Shown: piece after piece, positions 56,283-63,944 of the stretch
Layout: every line of letters begins with the position of its first letter
How positions within the stretch are numbered: the first letter of the stretch is position 1
DNA from: Cedecea neteri
GTDB lineage: Bacteria > Pseudomonadota > Gammaproteobacteria > Enterobacterales > Enterobacteriaceae
Length of the DNA: 64,000 nucleotides
Assembly: GCF_000758305.1 (NCBI RefSeq)
Contig: NZ_CP009458.1
Coordinates: 1,984,001 to 2,048,000 of the forward strand
Reading direction: 5' to 3'
The notes under the pieces: generated by a model
What the model saw: the letters and a program-made list of their open reading frames with translations, nothing else
Told to the model about the DNA's origin: nothing
Databases searched by the model: none
Made by a program: the position numbers and the translations under genes

Positions 56283-56474
56283 TTGACCTGCCCCATTAAT
56301 CAACACACCCCAATGTGACCAATGGAGTGCCCCCAAGCCCGTAGACAAATCTGCCCTATGTTGGAGTGTCCTCATCAGCCAAATGAGGACACCCCCATGA
56401 AAAAGCGTTTTACCGATACCCAGCTCACGCCCAGTCTGAAACAAACCCTGGCCAAAACGCCGATGGCAGTGTAA
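56283..56474 (+). mobile_element. IS3-family insertion sequence remnant (left end and start of orfA)
   Basis: TGACCTGCCCC at 56283 resembles the left terminus of IS407-group IS3 elements. About 115 bp later a small ORF (56397-56474) begins MKKRFTDTQLT, like the start of OrfA transposase subunits (MKKRFTEEQI), but departs and stops after 25 codons. An inverted repeat GTCCTCAT/ATGAGGAC (56368-56390) precedes the ATG. The rest of the element, including orfB, is gone. Confidence 0.6.
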
Positions 56475-56637
56475 ATACACCCGTTCTGGGGCTATGGGAC
56501 ATCAGCAGCAGCGTCTATAATCCGGACAGAGATTTTTCCTGCTAAAGCCGCGGCTAATCGTCAGTTGAGATAGCATCAAACCTTGCGATATCAAGGTTCC
56601 TGGTTGCCGTGAGCGACCTACATTCACAAAGGTTAAT
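56475..56637. other. Gene-free gap between the IS3-family remnant and the cupin gene
   Basis: No gene is seen. The only clear structure is an interrupted palindrome ACCTTG-CGATAT-CAAGGT (56580-56597), 40 bp upstream of the cupin start, possibly an operator. Confidence 0.5.
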
Positions 56638-57114
56638 ATGAAACAAATTACGTTCAGCGATCTACAAAAACAAAGCGAGCAGGCGGCAAACTCCCCTCGC
56701 TTACGTGCCAATCGTAATCTCCATCCTGAATTGAGCGATCCTGTTCAGCGCCTGGCTATTGCTATGGAACCGGGTACCTATGTTCGCCCTCATCGCCACC
56801 CGCACACGTTTGAGCTGCTGACATCCCTTAGTGGGCGCTTTTTGGTATTGCATTTTGATGACAAAGGCAACGTGACCCACCGCGTTGTGCTAGGTGAAGA
56901 CTGCAAGGTGCTGGAGACGGATGCCGGGACCTGGCATGCGGTTTTATCGCTGGATAAAGGTGGGGTCATTTTCGAGGTAAAACATGGGGCGTACCAGCCC
57001 GTAGCCGAGCAAGATATGGCCCCATGGGCACCTGCTGAAAACGAGCCGGGAGCGGCTGAGTTGATGAAATGGTATACCGTGGTGCAAGTGGGGGATGGCG
57101 GTTTTTCCCTGTAA
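56638..57114 (+). CDS. WbuC-family cupin-fold metalloprotein
   Basis: A 158-residue protein with the cupin metal motif in YVRPHRHPHTFELLTSLSGRFLVLHFD (His residues at about 53-58 and Glu at 61). It fits the WbuC family, small cupins found in polysaccharide clusters and also free-standing. Function unknown. The start is set by an AAAGG site 6 bp before the ATG. G+C content is near the chromosomal value, unlike the nuclease-ATPase operon. No polysaccharide genes are nearby, so its presence between island relics is unexplained. Confidence 0.72.
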   Translation: MKQITFSDLQKQSEQAANSPRLRANRNLHPELSDPVQRLAIAMEPGTYVRPHRHPHTFELLTSLSGRFLVLHFDDKGNVTHRVVLGEDCKVLETDAGTWHAVLSLDKGGVIFEVKHGAYQPVAEQDMAPWAPAENEPGAAELMKWYTVVQVGDGGFSL

Positions 57115-57420
57115 TATTACCGCAGCCTCTCGTACTTTTTCCTGACCTGACGAAATAAACGTAAAGCCGTATACAGCGGCTTTAGCCCATTCTTATCTCG
57201 ATAAGCATCCCTGAAAAACGAACCATTCACTTTTAGGGATCTTATGATGTATTGATTCCCAGTTTGTCAGGCAGATACTGACAACGAGAGAAATAGATCG
57301 CAGCATTCCACTCTGAAGCCATCCCAACTACAGCCCCCAATCCTAAGTACTCCTTAGTAGATTTCCATGTCCTTTGCGGCGAGTATTTAACCGATTTTCT
57401 AACGCAAAGGAGTCAACAAC
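57115..57420. other. Gene-free region between the cupin and ner-like genes
   Basis: Besides the hairpin at 57163-57183 it contains a 7-bp inverted repeat TTGTCAG/CTGACAA (57264-57284) and a dyad CTAAG-TACTC-CTTAG (57343-57357). Either could be an operator for the downstream Ner-like regulator. No ORF with coding character was seen. Confidence 0.5.
57163..57183 (+). terminator. Terminator-like hairpin after the cupin gene
   Basis: AAAGCCG-TATACAG-CGGCTTT is a perfect 7-bp stem. It lies within the right copy of the ~50-bp imperfect repeat that resembles the DNA just after thrW. Confidence 0.55.
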
Positions 57421-57681
57421 ATGGAAAGAACAGATATGCATCCCGCGGATATCATTGCCGGTTTAAGAAAGCAGAAATCCTCTCTGGCAGCATTGTCCCG
57501 GCAGGTGGGGCTTAGCTCGTCGACGCTATCGAATGCGTTGGTTCGCCCGTGGCCTAAAGGCGAGCATATTATTGCGGAAGCGTTAGGTATGGCGCCGTCG
57601 GAGATTTGGCCCAGCCGTTATTACGATGAAATGAGCAACCTTATCGATCGCCAGAAATTAATCCGTTCATACAGCCTATAA
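57421..57681 (+). CDS. Ner/Nlp-family HTH regulator
   Basis: An 86-residue lambda-repressor-like DNA-binding protein: DIIAGLRKQKSSLAALSRQVGLSSSTLSNALVRPWPKGEHIIAEALGMAPSEIWPSRY is the Nlp/SfsB/Ner signature known from phage Mu Ner and E. coli SfsB. The start follows AAGGAG at an 8-bp gap. It is alone on its strand with dyad-bearing DNA upstream and probably controls itself. Such genes are often phage- or transposon-derived. The target is unknown. Confidence 0.82.
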   Translation: MERTDMHPADIIAGLRKQKSSLAALSRQVGLSSSTLSNALVRPWPKGEHIIAEALGMAPSEIWPSRYYDEMSNLIDRQKLIRSYSL

Positions 57682-57731
57682 GGCAACCAGAGGCATAGCG
57701 CTGAATTCAGCTGCTATGCCTCCGCTATACA

Positions 57732-58196
57732 TTAAATCTTCGGGCCTTCCAGGTGGCATTGGTATGCAGTGCCGCCGTGTTCGGCCACAAACCAGTCAAT
57801 AGCGCCGCCTGTAAGGCGATTGATTTCTACATTGGAAACCAAGCCCCAGGTTTTTTGGTCGCGTGAACCTTCGATTTTATAGGCGATCTCTTTGTCATTC
57901 ACGACCGGTTGCACTACCCGGAACCAGGTGTCGTCGCGGCCCTGCGGTTCACCGCCGATGTCCACGATCACCGCTTCGGTCATCCACTGGGTTGTCTGGC
58001 CGTTGCCCACGCAGGTGCTGCCTTTATCGGCCTGAATATTGAAACACAGCTGGTCATTATCCATATAAGGCGCAGGCCAAATCTCCGAGGACGTCGTTGA
58101 ACTCTTATCTTGTGGCTCACAGACAACGAGCGAAGGCTTAGCCGTCACGGCGGGTAGGCTCAGGAATAGGGCAAAGGCGAGGTATTTGCGTTTCAT
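57732..58196 (-). CDS. Secreted protein of unknown function, four cysteines
   Basis: A 154-residue product with a clear signal peptide (MKRKYLAFALFLSLPAVTA, cleavage likely after residue 19). The mature part has four cysteines (VVCEPQ, DQLCFN, STCVGN, AYQCHL), suggesting two disulfides in the periplasm, and a Trp-rich pattern (EIWPAPY, QTTQWM, DTWFRV, IDWFVAEHGGTAY). No family recognised. It is convergent with the ner-like gene and divergent from the next gene, 58353-58880. Confidence 0.65.
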   Translation of the reverse strand: MKRKYLAFALFLSLPAVTAKPSLVVCEPQDKSSTTSSEIWPAPYMDNDQLCFNIQADKGSTCVGNGQTTQWMTEAVIVDIGGEPQGRDDTWFRVVQPVVNDKEIAYKIEGSRDQKTWGLVSNVEINRLTGGAIDWFVAEHGGTAYQCHLEGPKI

Positions 58197-58352
58197 TACC
58201 GACAGTCCATATTCGTAGTAAAAGGGGAAACTAACATGAAGACCGTTAATTTAGTGAGTGCCGTTGTCTTAAGCAACAAGATTATATTGCTATTAAATAA
58301 CAACTCGAGTGCTCTATAATCCCGGCACTTAAAATACCTCAGGGAATTTATA

Positions 58353-58880
58353 ATGAAGTCAATTCTTGCTGGCAGCGCAATCGTTGGGGCTGCGCTTATC
58401 GTTTCATCCTTAATTAGTTCCGGCCCGGTTTTATTTAAGAGTGAAAATATTATCCCCGTTACCGGCGGTGCAGTGAAACTCGGTAACATCTACGATGAAC
58501 ACAAAGTTGTTTCCGTGAAAATGATTTTTGATGACAACGTCTCGAATCAGGAATTTTTGGAGCAGGCTAATGCGGATGATTATAAAACCGCCTATAAAAA
58601 CAAGCTCACAGAGCTGGCTAATTTAGTCAATCAAGGTCGCAAAGAAGCAGAGAAAACGACGGCAGAAAGCCTGACGCTGACAAAACCAGCAAAATTAGAA
58701 ATCACCACTGCAGTAAGGTACCGCAGCGAGTACCAGCCGGTATTCACCCTGGCACTGGGCACGAAAACGGTTGATTTACCGGTTGGCACTCAGCTTTACG
58801 CAAAATCTATTGAATCGGTAGATGCCTTCCTGAAGGAGCAGAAACCGCAGTTTGACTCGGCGCTGTACCTCAAAAAGTAG
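58353..58880 (+). CDS. Envelope protein of unknown function with N-terminal membrane segment
   Basis: A 175-residue product. Residues 5-25 (LAGSAIVGAALIVSSLISSGP) form a signal anchor or uncleaved signal peptide. The rest is hydrophilic and lysine-rich, with a helical middle (YKTAYKNKLTELANLVNQGRKEAEKT) and a beta-rich end (ITTAVRYRSEYQPVFTLALGTKTVDLP). No motif recognised. It reads in isolation, 53 bp before the end of the convergent lipoprotein gene. Confidence 0.6.
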   Translation: MKSILAGSAIVGAALIVSSLISSGPVLFKSENIIPVTGGAVKLGNIYDEHKVVSVKMIFDDNVSNQEFLEQANADDYKTAYKNKLTELANLVNQGRKEAEKTTAESLTLTKPAKLEITTAVRYRSEYQPVFTLALGTKTVDLPVGTQLYAKSIESVDAFLKEQKPQFDSALYLKK

Positions 58881-58933
58881 TTTTTTCATTAGGTTAAAGC
58901 CCGTTAATAAGGGCTTTAACCCAGCCTTTCGCA

Positions 58934-59443
58934 TTAGCTTCTAAACCCATTGCTTTTACAAATCAGCGCGCTGGTCCTGAGGGTAAAGGCCAGCTTATCA
59001 GCGTAGTGGCTGTAGTAGTTGTGCTCTTCTTCCAGGCCTTTATCCTGCGCCAGTTGAACGGTTTTCAGCGAGCAGGTGCGATAAATCAGGTCTTTTTGCA
59101 TTGTTGTTTGTGTTTCCCGCTGTTTAGCTGGCGACATGGCAGCCCATTTTTCCGACAGCGAATAATCGTAAACTACCTTATTCCCTTTGGCCTGGATCGC
59201 CTCGACGGTAACCACTTCGTCTACTTTGAGACGCTCCTGGCCACGCATACGTTTTTTATCTTCAGCAGCGGCATATGCGGCCAGCGCGTTGACATCCATC
59301 TCCTGGATTTTCTGTGTATAGGCCTGGACATAGGCGTCTGGTTGGGCGTAATGCCTGGCGTAAGCCTGCCTAATCTGGGGATCGCTGGCGCTGCACCCGC
59401 TGATGATCACCGGCAGCAGAGCGATTAATCTTCTCTTTATCAT
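58934..59443 (-). CDS. Putative lipoprotein of unknown function
   Basis: A 169-residue product with signal sequence MIKRRLIALLPVIISGCSAS; the lipobox ISGC puts the lipidated residue at Cys17, and Ser18 favours outer-membrane sorting. The mature part is helical and charged with two later cysteines (YRTCSLK and ALICKSN). No family recognised. It converges on the 58353 gene. Three small envelope genes of unknown role thus sit together between the ner-like regulator and the EAL gene. Confidence 0.65.
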   Translation of the reverse strand: MIKRRLIALLPVIISGCSASDPQIRQAYARHYAQPDAYVQAYTQKIQEMDVNALAAYAAAEDKKRMRGQERLKVDEVVTVEAIQAKGNKVVYDYSLSEKWAAMSPAKQRETQTTMQKDLIYRTCSLKTVQLAQDKGLEEEHNYYSHYADKLAFTLRTSALICKSNGFRS

Positions 59444-59765
59444 TGTTTATATCCATTGTTACCAGGAGGTTGTCAGCCAGTCAGCTTAGACCATTTTTCA
59501 TCAATGGGTGCCGTTATTTACTGCCGGCCCCCGGGTGAGGCCGCTCCGGCAGTGGCCGGAATTAATCTGAATGATTCTGCGGCAATCAATAAATGCGATA
59601 GAACGCTTATTTATTCATGATATGTGCATATGTCTGGCAATATGTTACTCGCCAGTCTGACAATAAACGAAATACCCAGGACAGAGAGATTTTTATTCCC
59701 GTCCGCCAGAAAATGTGAATTATGGAAGTGTTTTATAAGCAGAATAACACTGTTAAATATAAAGG
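59444..59765. other. Gene-free region between the lipoprotein and EAL genes
   Basis: A 322-bp stretch with a G+C-rich block near 59520-59560 (CCGGCC...GGCCGG type dyad) and otherwise AT-rich DNA. A 74-codon plus-strand frame at 59624 lacks a ribosome site and coding character. Nothing firm can be assigned. Confidence 0.5.
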
Positions 59766-61259
59766 TTATTGAATGCCGCGAAAAACTAATGCATCTAACT
59801 CCTCGCGGAGCACTGGTTTTGAAATGTAGTATCCCTGAAATAAATTGACGCCCATTTGCTTTAGCATAATGAGCTTTTGTAGGCTATCAACACCTTCTGC
59901 GATGCACTGGCTGCCTGTCACGCTGGCATAATAGATTAGACCATCAATAAGATTTTTATCGTCGAGGTTATTGATAAACGTTTCTACAATGTAGCGATCA
60001 AGCTTGTAACTATTAAATTTTATCTGCCTGACTGGAAACGCAACGCTATTTTTGGCGAAGCAATCATCCAGCGCAAGTTTTACGCCCAGGCCGGTAAGCT
60101 GATTTAATACGGCTACCGTTTTAGACTCATAGCTTAAATCCACATTTTCGTTGATATCCAAAACAAGGCAGCGTATCCAGGTCGGATCAAGCAGCTGGGC
60201 TTTGGCAGTCTCAACAATTTTAAACAGGGCAGTACCCTCAGTGAGGGCCCGTGGAATATTGACTGAAAACTCCAGTTTTCCTGCATAGTTGTTTATATTC
60301 ACCACGGCTTCTCTGATGATGTAAGCCGTGAGCATGACCCACGTTTCTCTGGTCCTGATCTCATGGAAAAAGTCTTTCGGCAACAATACGTTGCCGTTGG
60401 TGTACCAGCGACAGAAGATCTCGAATCCTACGATCTGCATCTCGCTGTCTACGATGGGCTGGAAAACGGGGAAGATCAGACCATGCTGCAGGGCGTGGGT
60501 GATTTTTCTCTCCTCGCTGCTGAGCAGTCTGGTCGTTAAGCCCCTGGGCTTCGACTGGCGCTGCGTTTTACGATGCCGGCCCGGCAACAGTCTGGCCATC
60601 ATCGGGTGAATGGCCGCCAGTTTTTTTAACCCGCTCGAACGCAGGTTATAGAGCGTTTTAGTACTGAAGTTTTTTATTGCCGCAGCGTCCTCTTTATCAG
60701 AGGTACTGAAAAGCTCCAGTAGCGTATTGACCTCATGAATTGTAAGACCTTCGTGACGTAATCCGCCATTACGTTCCTCTTGCCTGGCTAGCGAGACGAG
60801 CGTTGGAATGCTTTTAATATCCTGATGAAGCGTACTTCTGAGTTTAACCACGCTGGTATAAATACTGACGATCCTGATGGTGCTGAGGTTGGCGCTTCGC
60901 GGCAGAACGTTTTTAAAATAACTAAAAAGCCATGAAGATGACAGGCTGCTTATTATCAGGGTATTGATCTTATGGTGATGCATCTGTAACAGCGATATCA
61001 GGCTTTTCAGCGTCATCAGCATCTGAAAAGGATCTTCAGGAATAAAGACAATTAGATAATTGAAATCATCATTTTCATTCTTTTTAGAAATCAGTCGGCT
61101 GTTTTTTTCCGGGCTAATCAGTTTTGTGTTCATTCCCTTTTCATGGAGCAATGCAGAAAGACCTGTTGCAGAAAAATGACAGGCAGAAAGTATGTGATAA
61201 ACAAACTCAACATGGGAATGTTGAGATGGCACAGGCAATAACGGTGAGGTTATATTCAT
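59766..61259 (-). CDS. LuxR-type HTH plus EAL-domain protein, probably degenerate phosphodiesterase
   Basis: A 497-residue protein in three parts: an N-terminal receiver-like region (about 15-160) without the usual phosphoacceptor pattern, a LuxR-type HTH (170-216: GLTIHEVNTLLELF...NFSTKTLYNLRSSGLKKL) and an EAL domain (about 245-495). Key EAL residues deviate: EIF at 280-282 for EAL, LDIN around 368 for LELT, and DDC at 398-400 for DDFG. Asn334, Glu455 and Gln475 remain. Hydrolysis of c-di-GMP is therefore doubtful; binding or protein contact is possible. It is divergent from fimA, 698 bp away. Klebsiella FimK is another HTH-EAL protein of a fim locus. Confidence 0.8.
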   Translation of the reverse strand: MNITSPLLPVPSQHSHVEFVYHILSACHFSATGLSALLHEKGMNTKLISPEKNSRLISKKNENDDFNYLIVFIPEDPFQMLMTLKSLISLLQMHHHKINTLIISSLSSSWLFSYFKNVLPRSANLSTIRIVSIYTSVVKLRSTLHQDIKSIPTLVSLARQEERNGGLRHEGLTIHEVNTLLELFSTSDKEDAAAIKNFSTKTLYNLRSSGLKKLAAIHPMMARLLPGRHRKTQRQSKPRGLTTRLLSSEERKITHALQHGLIFPVFQPIVDSEMQIVGFEIFCRWYTNGNVLLPKDFFHEIRTRETWVMLTAYIIREAVVNINNYAGKLEFSVNIPRALTEGTALFKIVETAKAQLLDPTWIRCLVLDINENVDLSYESKTVAVLNQLTGLGVKLALDDCFAKNSVAFPVRQIKFNSYKLDRYIVETFINNLDDKNLIDGLIYYASVTGSQCIAEGVDSLQKLIMLKQMGVNLFQGYYISKPVLREELDALVFRGIQ

Positions 61260-61957
61260 ATCAATTATCCATTAGTCATTATTTTATATACCCGATGCAA
61301 TAGGTTTTATTGCGTGGTATATCCTCGCCAGAGGTATTTTTGATATGTGAAAGCCTGGCCGGCGCAGCATGAAAGTTGTCTGCGTCAGGTGTTACGGTTT
61401 TGATGTGCAAGCTAAGATTTGCGGTGCAATGCCAGATTAATGATGCATGTTAAATTCCTTTTTAAAAAAATCCGCTAGAGGGAAATCGCCAGTAATATGA
61501 ATGATAAATTCAATGCAATGAATGTTTTATAATTATTTTAAGTGAAATCATCCCTGCTGGTTTTTTGGATTTTTCCTTGTTTTTGAATTTTTGGGAACGT
61601 TACTGTTTCACCTCTAGTTTCTTTACAGCGTGTAGAATGTCAATAGAAATTAATTTTAAAACCGTGATTGAGAATAAACTCAGGGAAAATTCCGAATAGG
61701 ATTAAATATAAAAAACATTTAAAATCAATGCAATATGATGATATTGATGTTTTGTTAAATATAATTTCAAAAACGATTTAAGATACTTTATTAATATTTC
61801 ACCCCGGCTCCCCACCAATATTGAGAGGGTAGCTCTCTTAGGGGCGAGCTTATGTGAATAGGCGATCGTTTCGTGAAGCTGAAACATAGGTCTTATGGAA
61901 GGCATAGCGACTGCCGGTTCTGATTCGTTTTAGTGAAATTGTTTAAAGGAATAAATT
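61260..61957. promoter_or_regulatory. Long AT-rich control region upstream of fimA
   Basis: A 698-bp gene-free region with runs of A and T, the kind bound by H-NS. A TATAAT hexamer at 61760-61765 is a possible fimA -10 box but has no good -35. Near 61826-61840 a short dyad GAGAG/CTCTC occurs. I searched for fimS-type 9-bp inverted repeats (TTGGGGCCA or its complement) and found none. No fimB/fimE-like gene is present nearby. Confidence 0.45.
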
Positions 61958-62497
61958 ATGAAAATCAAAAATCTGGCTTTCGTTGTACTGTCAGCCCTCT
62001 CTCTGAGCTCGGGAGCGGCTTATGCCGTTACGGTTAACGGTGGCACCGTTCATTTCAAAGGTGAAATTGTTAACGCGGCCTGCGCCGTTGATGCGGGCTC
62101 GGTGGACCAGACTGTTCAACTGGGTCAGGTTCGTTCCGCCCGACTGGCAGCGGTAGGCAGCACCAGTTCTGCGGTAGGTTTCAACATCCAACTGAATGAT
62201 TGCGATACCACTGTTTCCACCAAAGCCTCCGTTGCGTTCTCTGGCGTAGCCGTGACCGGTAAAACCGACACGCTGGCAATTCAGGGGCCTGCGGCGGGCG
62301 GTGCGACTAATGTGGGGATTCAGATCCTCGACAGCACCAGCACACCGCTGGCACTGGATGGGGCAACCTTCAGCGCCAAAACTACGCTGAATGATGGCAC
62401 CAATATTATTCCTCTGCAGGCTCGTTACATCGCGCTGGGTGCGGCTACAGCCGGTACCGCCAATGCGGACGCGACCTTTAAAGTTCAGTACGAGTAA
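61958..62497 (+). CDS. fimA: Type 1 fimbrial major subunit FimA
   Basis: A 179-residue pilin with signal peptide MKIKNLAFVVLSALSLSSGAAYA. The mature part begins VTVNGGTVHFKGEIVNAACAVDAGSVDQTVQLGQVR, nearly the same as E. coli FimA. The two conserved cysteines (AACAVD and LNDCDT) form the pilin disulfide, and the C-terminus ends in the beta-zipper pattern TFKVQYE. An AAAGGA site lies 8 bp before the ATG. First gene of fimA-fimI-fimC-fimD. Confidence 0.95.
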   Translation: MKIKNLAFVVLSALSLSSGAAYAVTVNGGTVHFKGEIVNAACAVDAGSVDQTVQLGQVRSARLAAVGSTSSAVGFNIQLNDCDTTVSTKASVAFSGVAVTGKTDTLAIQGPAAGGATNVGIQILDSTSTPLALDGATFSAKTTLNDGTNIIPLQARYIALGAATAGTANADATFKVQYE

Positions 62498-62569
62498 TCA
62501 GTCAGTCATACAGGGAAATCACTCGGGGCCAGGGACGGCCCGTCATCTACTACGGATTTGAAGGTGATA

Positions 62570-63112
62570 ATGATGAGAGGAATAAAGCGGGTTCTATTGG
62601 GCGTTCTTCTGCCCTCGCTGGCGCTGGCCGGTAATCGAACGCATGTCATGCTGCCGGGCGGCAATATGCGCTTCCAGGGCACGATCGTTGCCGAATCCTG
62701 TCGCGTAGAAGCGGGCGATCGCCAAATGACGGTCGAAATGGGCAGGATCAGCAGCAATCGCTTCCACGCGCCAGGCGAAGACAGCGACCCGGTGCCTTTT
62801 GCTCTCCACCTTCAGGACTGTAATACCAATGTTAGCCGGCACGTTGGCGTGGCGTTTATGGGCGTTGCTGACGGCAAAAACCCGGCGGTACTTTCGGTGG
62901 GCGAGGGGCCCGGCATAGCTGAAGGCGTGGGCGTTGCCCTCTTTGATGCCGAGGAGCGCCAAATCCCATTGAATGCCCCTGCAAAGGTCTGGACCCGGAT
63001 ATACGCCGGGCCAAACACTCTCCATTTTATCGCCAAATATCGCGCCACCGGGCATCAGGTTACCGGGGGACTGGCGAATGCTCAGGCCTGGTTTGCTTTG
63101 ACCTATTTGTAG
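62570..63112 (+). CDS. fimI: Fimbrial protein FimI
   Basis: A 180-residue pilin-like protein close to E. coli FimI: signal peptide MMRGIKRVLLGVLLPSLALA, then GNRTHVMLPGGNMRFQGTIVAESCRVEAGDRQMTVEMG, with the conserved Cys pair (ESCRVE and LQDCNT). E. coli FimI is needed for type 1 pilus formation, probably as a pilus-base or termination subunit. The start is either ATG 62570 or 62573; a GAAGG site at 62560 suits both. It follows fimA by 72 bp. Confidence 0.92.
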   Translation: MMRGIKRVLLGVLLPSLALAGNRTHVMLPGGNMRFQGTIVAESCRVEAGDRQMTVEMGRISSNRFHAPGEDSDPVPFALHLQDCNTNVSRHVGVAFMGVADGKNPAVLSVGEGPGIAEGVGVALFDAEERQIPLNAPAKVWTRIYAGPNTLHFIAKYRATGHQVTGGLANAQAWFALTYL

Positions 63113-63128
63113 CCTGGCCCCAGGTGTA

Positions 63129-63872
63129 GTGGACACAAACAACAACGACAAGGACAAAGGTGCGAGCGTGACAAAAAGCTTACTAAGAGGTCGCGGTTTA
63201 CTGGCGGCGATGATGATAGCTGCGGCAATGGGCTTTATGGCTCGAGCAGAGGCAGGGGTGGCGTTAGGGGCAACTCGCGTTATTTATCCTGAAGGGCAAA
63301 AGCAGGTTCAGCTGGCAGTGACCAGCAACGATGAAAAAAGCACTTACCTTATTCAGTCGTGGGTAGAAAACGCCAATGGCGATAAAGACAGCCGTTTCGT
63401 GATTACCCCGCCGCTGTTTGCCATCAAAGGGAAAAAAGAAACCACGTTACGCATTTTAGATGCAACCAATAACCAGCTGCCGAAGGATCGGGAGAGCCTG
63501 TTCTGGCTGAACGTGAAAGCCATTCCTTCCATGGAAAAATCAAAGCTGAATGAGAACACGCTCCAGCTGGCGATCATCAGCCGAATCAAGCTTTATTACC
63601 GCCCGGATAACCTGGCGTTGGCCCCGGAGAAAGCGGCAGAAAAACTGACCTTTAGCCGCAGCAACGGTCAGCTGATTTTAAACAATCCCACCCCGTATTA
63701 CCTGACGGTGACAGACATTAATGCCGGCACCCGCGTGCTGGACAATGCGCTTGTCCCGCCGCTGGGAAAAACCTCCGTGAAGCTACCGGCCGATGCCGGG
63801 ACCAACATCACTTACCAGACCATTAACGACTTCGGTGCGCTGACGCCACGGATGCAGGGCGTTATGCAGTAA
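63129..63872 (+). CDS. fimC: Type 1 fimbrial periplasmic chaperone FimC
   Basis: FimC donates a beta-strand to pilins in the periplasm and carries them to the usher. The product is 247 aa from GTG 63129 (N-rich start DTNNNDKDK, like MSNKN in E. coli). A shorter form from GTG 63168 has an AAAGG site closer to it, so the start is uncertain. Signal peptide cleavage is expected after ARAEA. Mature sequence GVALGATRVIYPEGQKQVQLAVTSND contains the conserved Arg8, and Lys112-type chemistry is preserved in ISRIKLYYRP. Ends before fimD. Confidence 0.94.
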   Translation: MDTNNNDKDKGASVTKSLLRGRGLLAAMMIAAAMGFMARAEAGVALGATRVIYPEGQKQVQLAVTSNDEKSTYLIQSWVENANGDKDSRFVITPPLFAIKGKKETTLRILDATNNQLPKDRESLFWLNVKAIPSMEKSKLNENTLQLAIISRIKLYYRPDNLALAPEKAAEKLTFSRSNGQLILNNPTPYYLTVTDINAGTRVLDNALVPPLGKTSVKLPADAGTNITYQTINDFGALTPRMQGVMQ

Positions 63873-63944
63873 TTCAGGACAGGCCGTCCTGCGTTAAATA
63901 ACAACGAAGAACTGACTGCCGGGCGAATGCGGACCGGAGGGACA

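Noticed and set aside
55650..57420. Search for an attR copy of the thrW 3' end
   Set aside because: No stretch like GGTTCGACTCCTATTATCGG was found. CTATAATCCGGACA near 56514 is only a loose match and was not counted.
59624..59848. 74-codon ORF between the lipoprotein and EAL genes
   Set aside because: No ribosome binding site, no homology recognised, and its end overlaps the EAL gene on the other strand.
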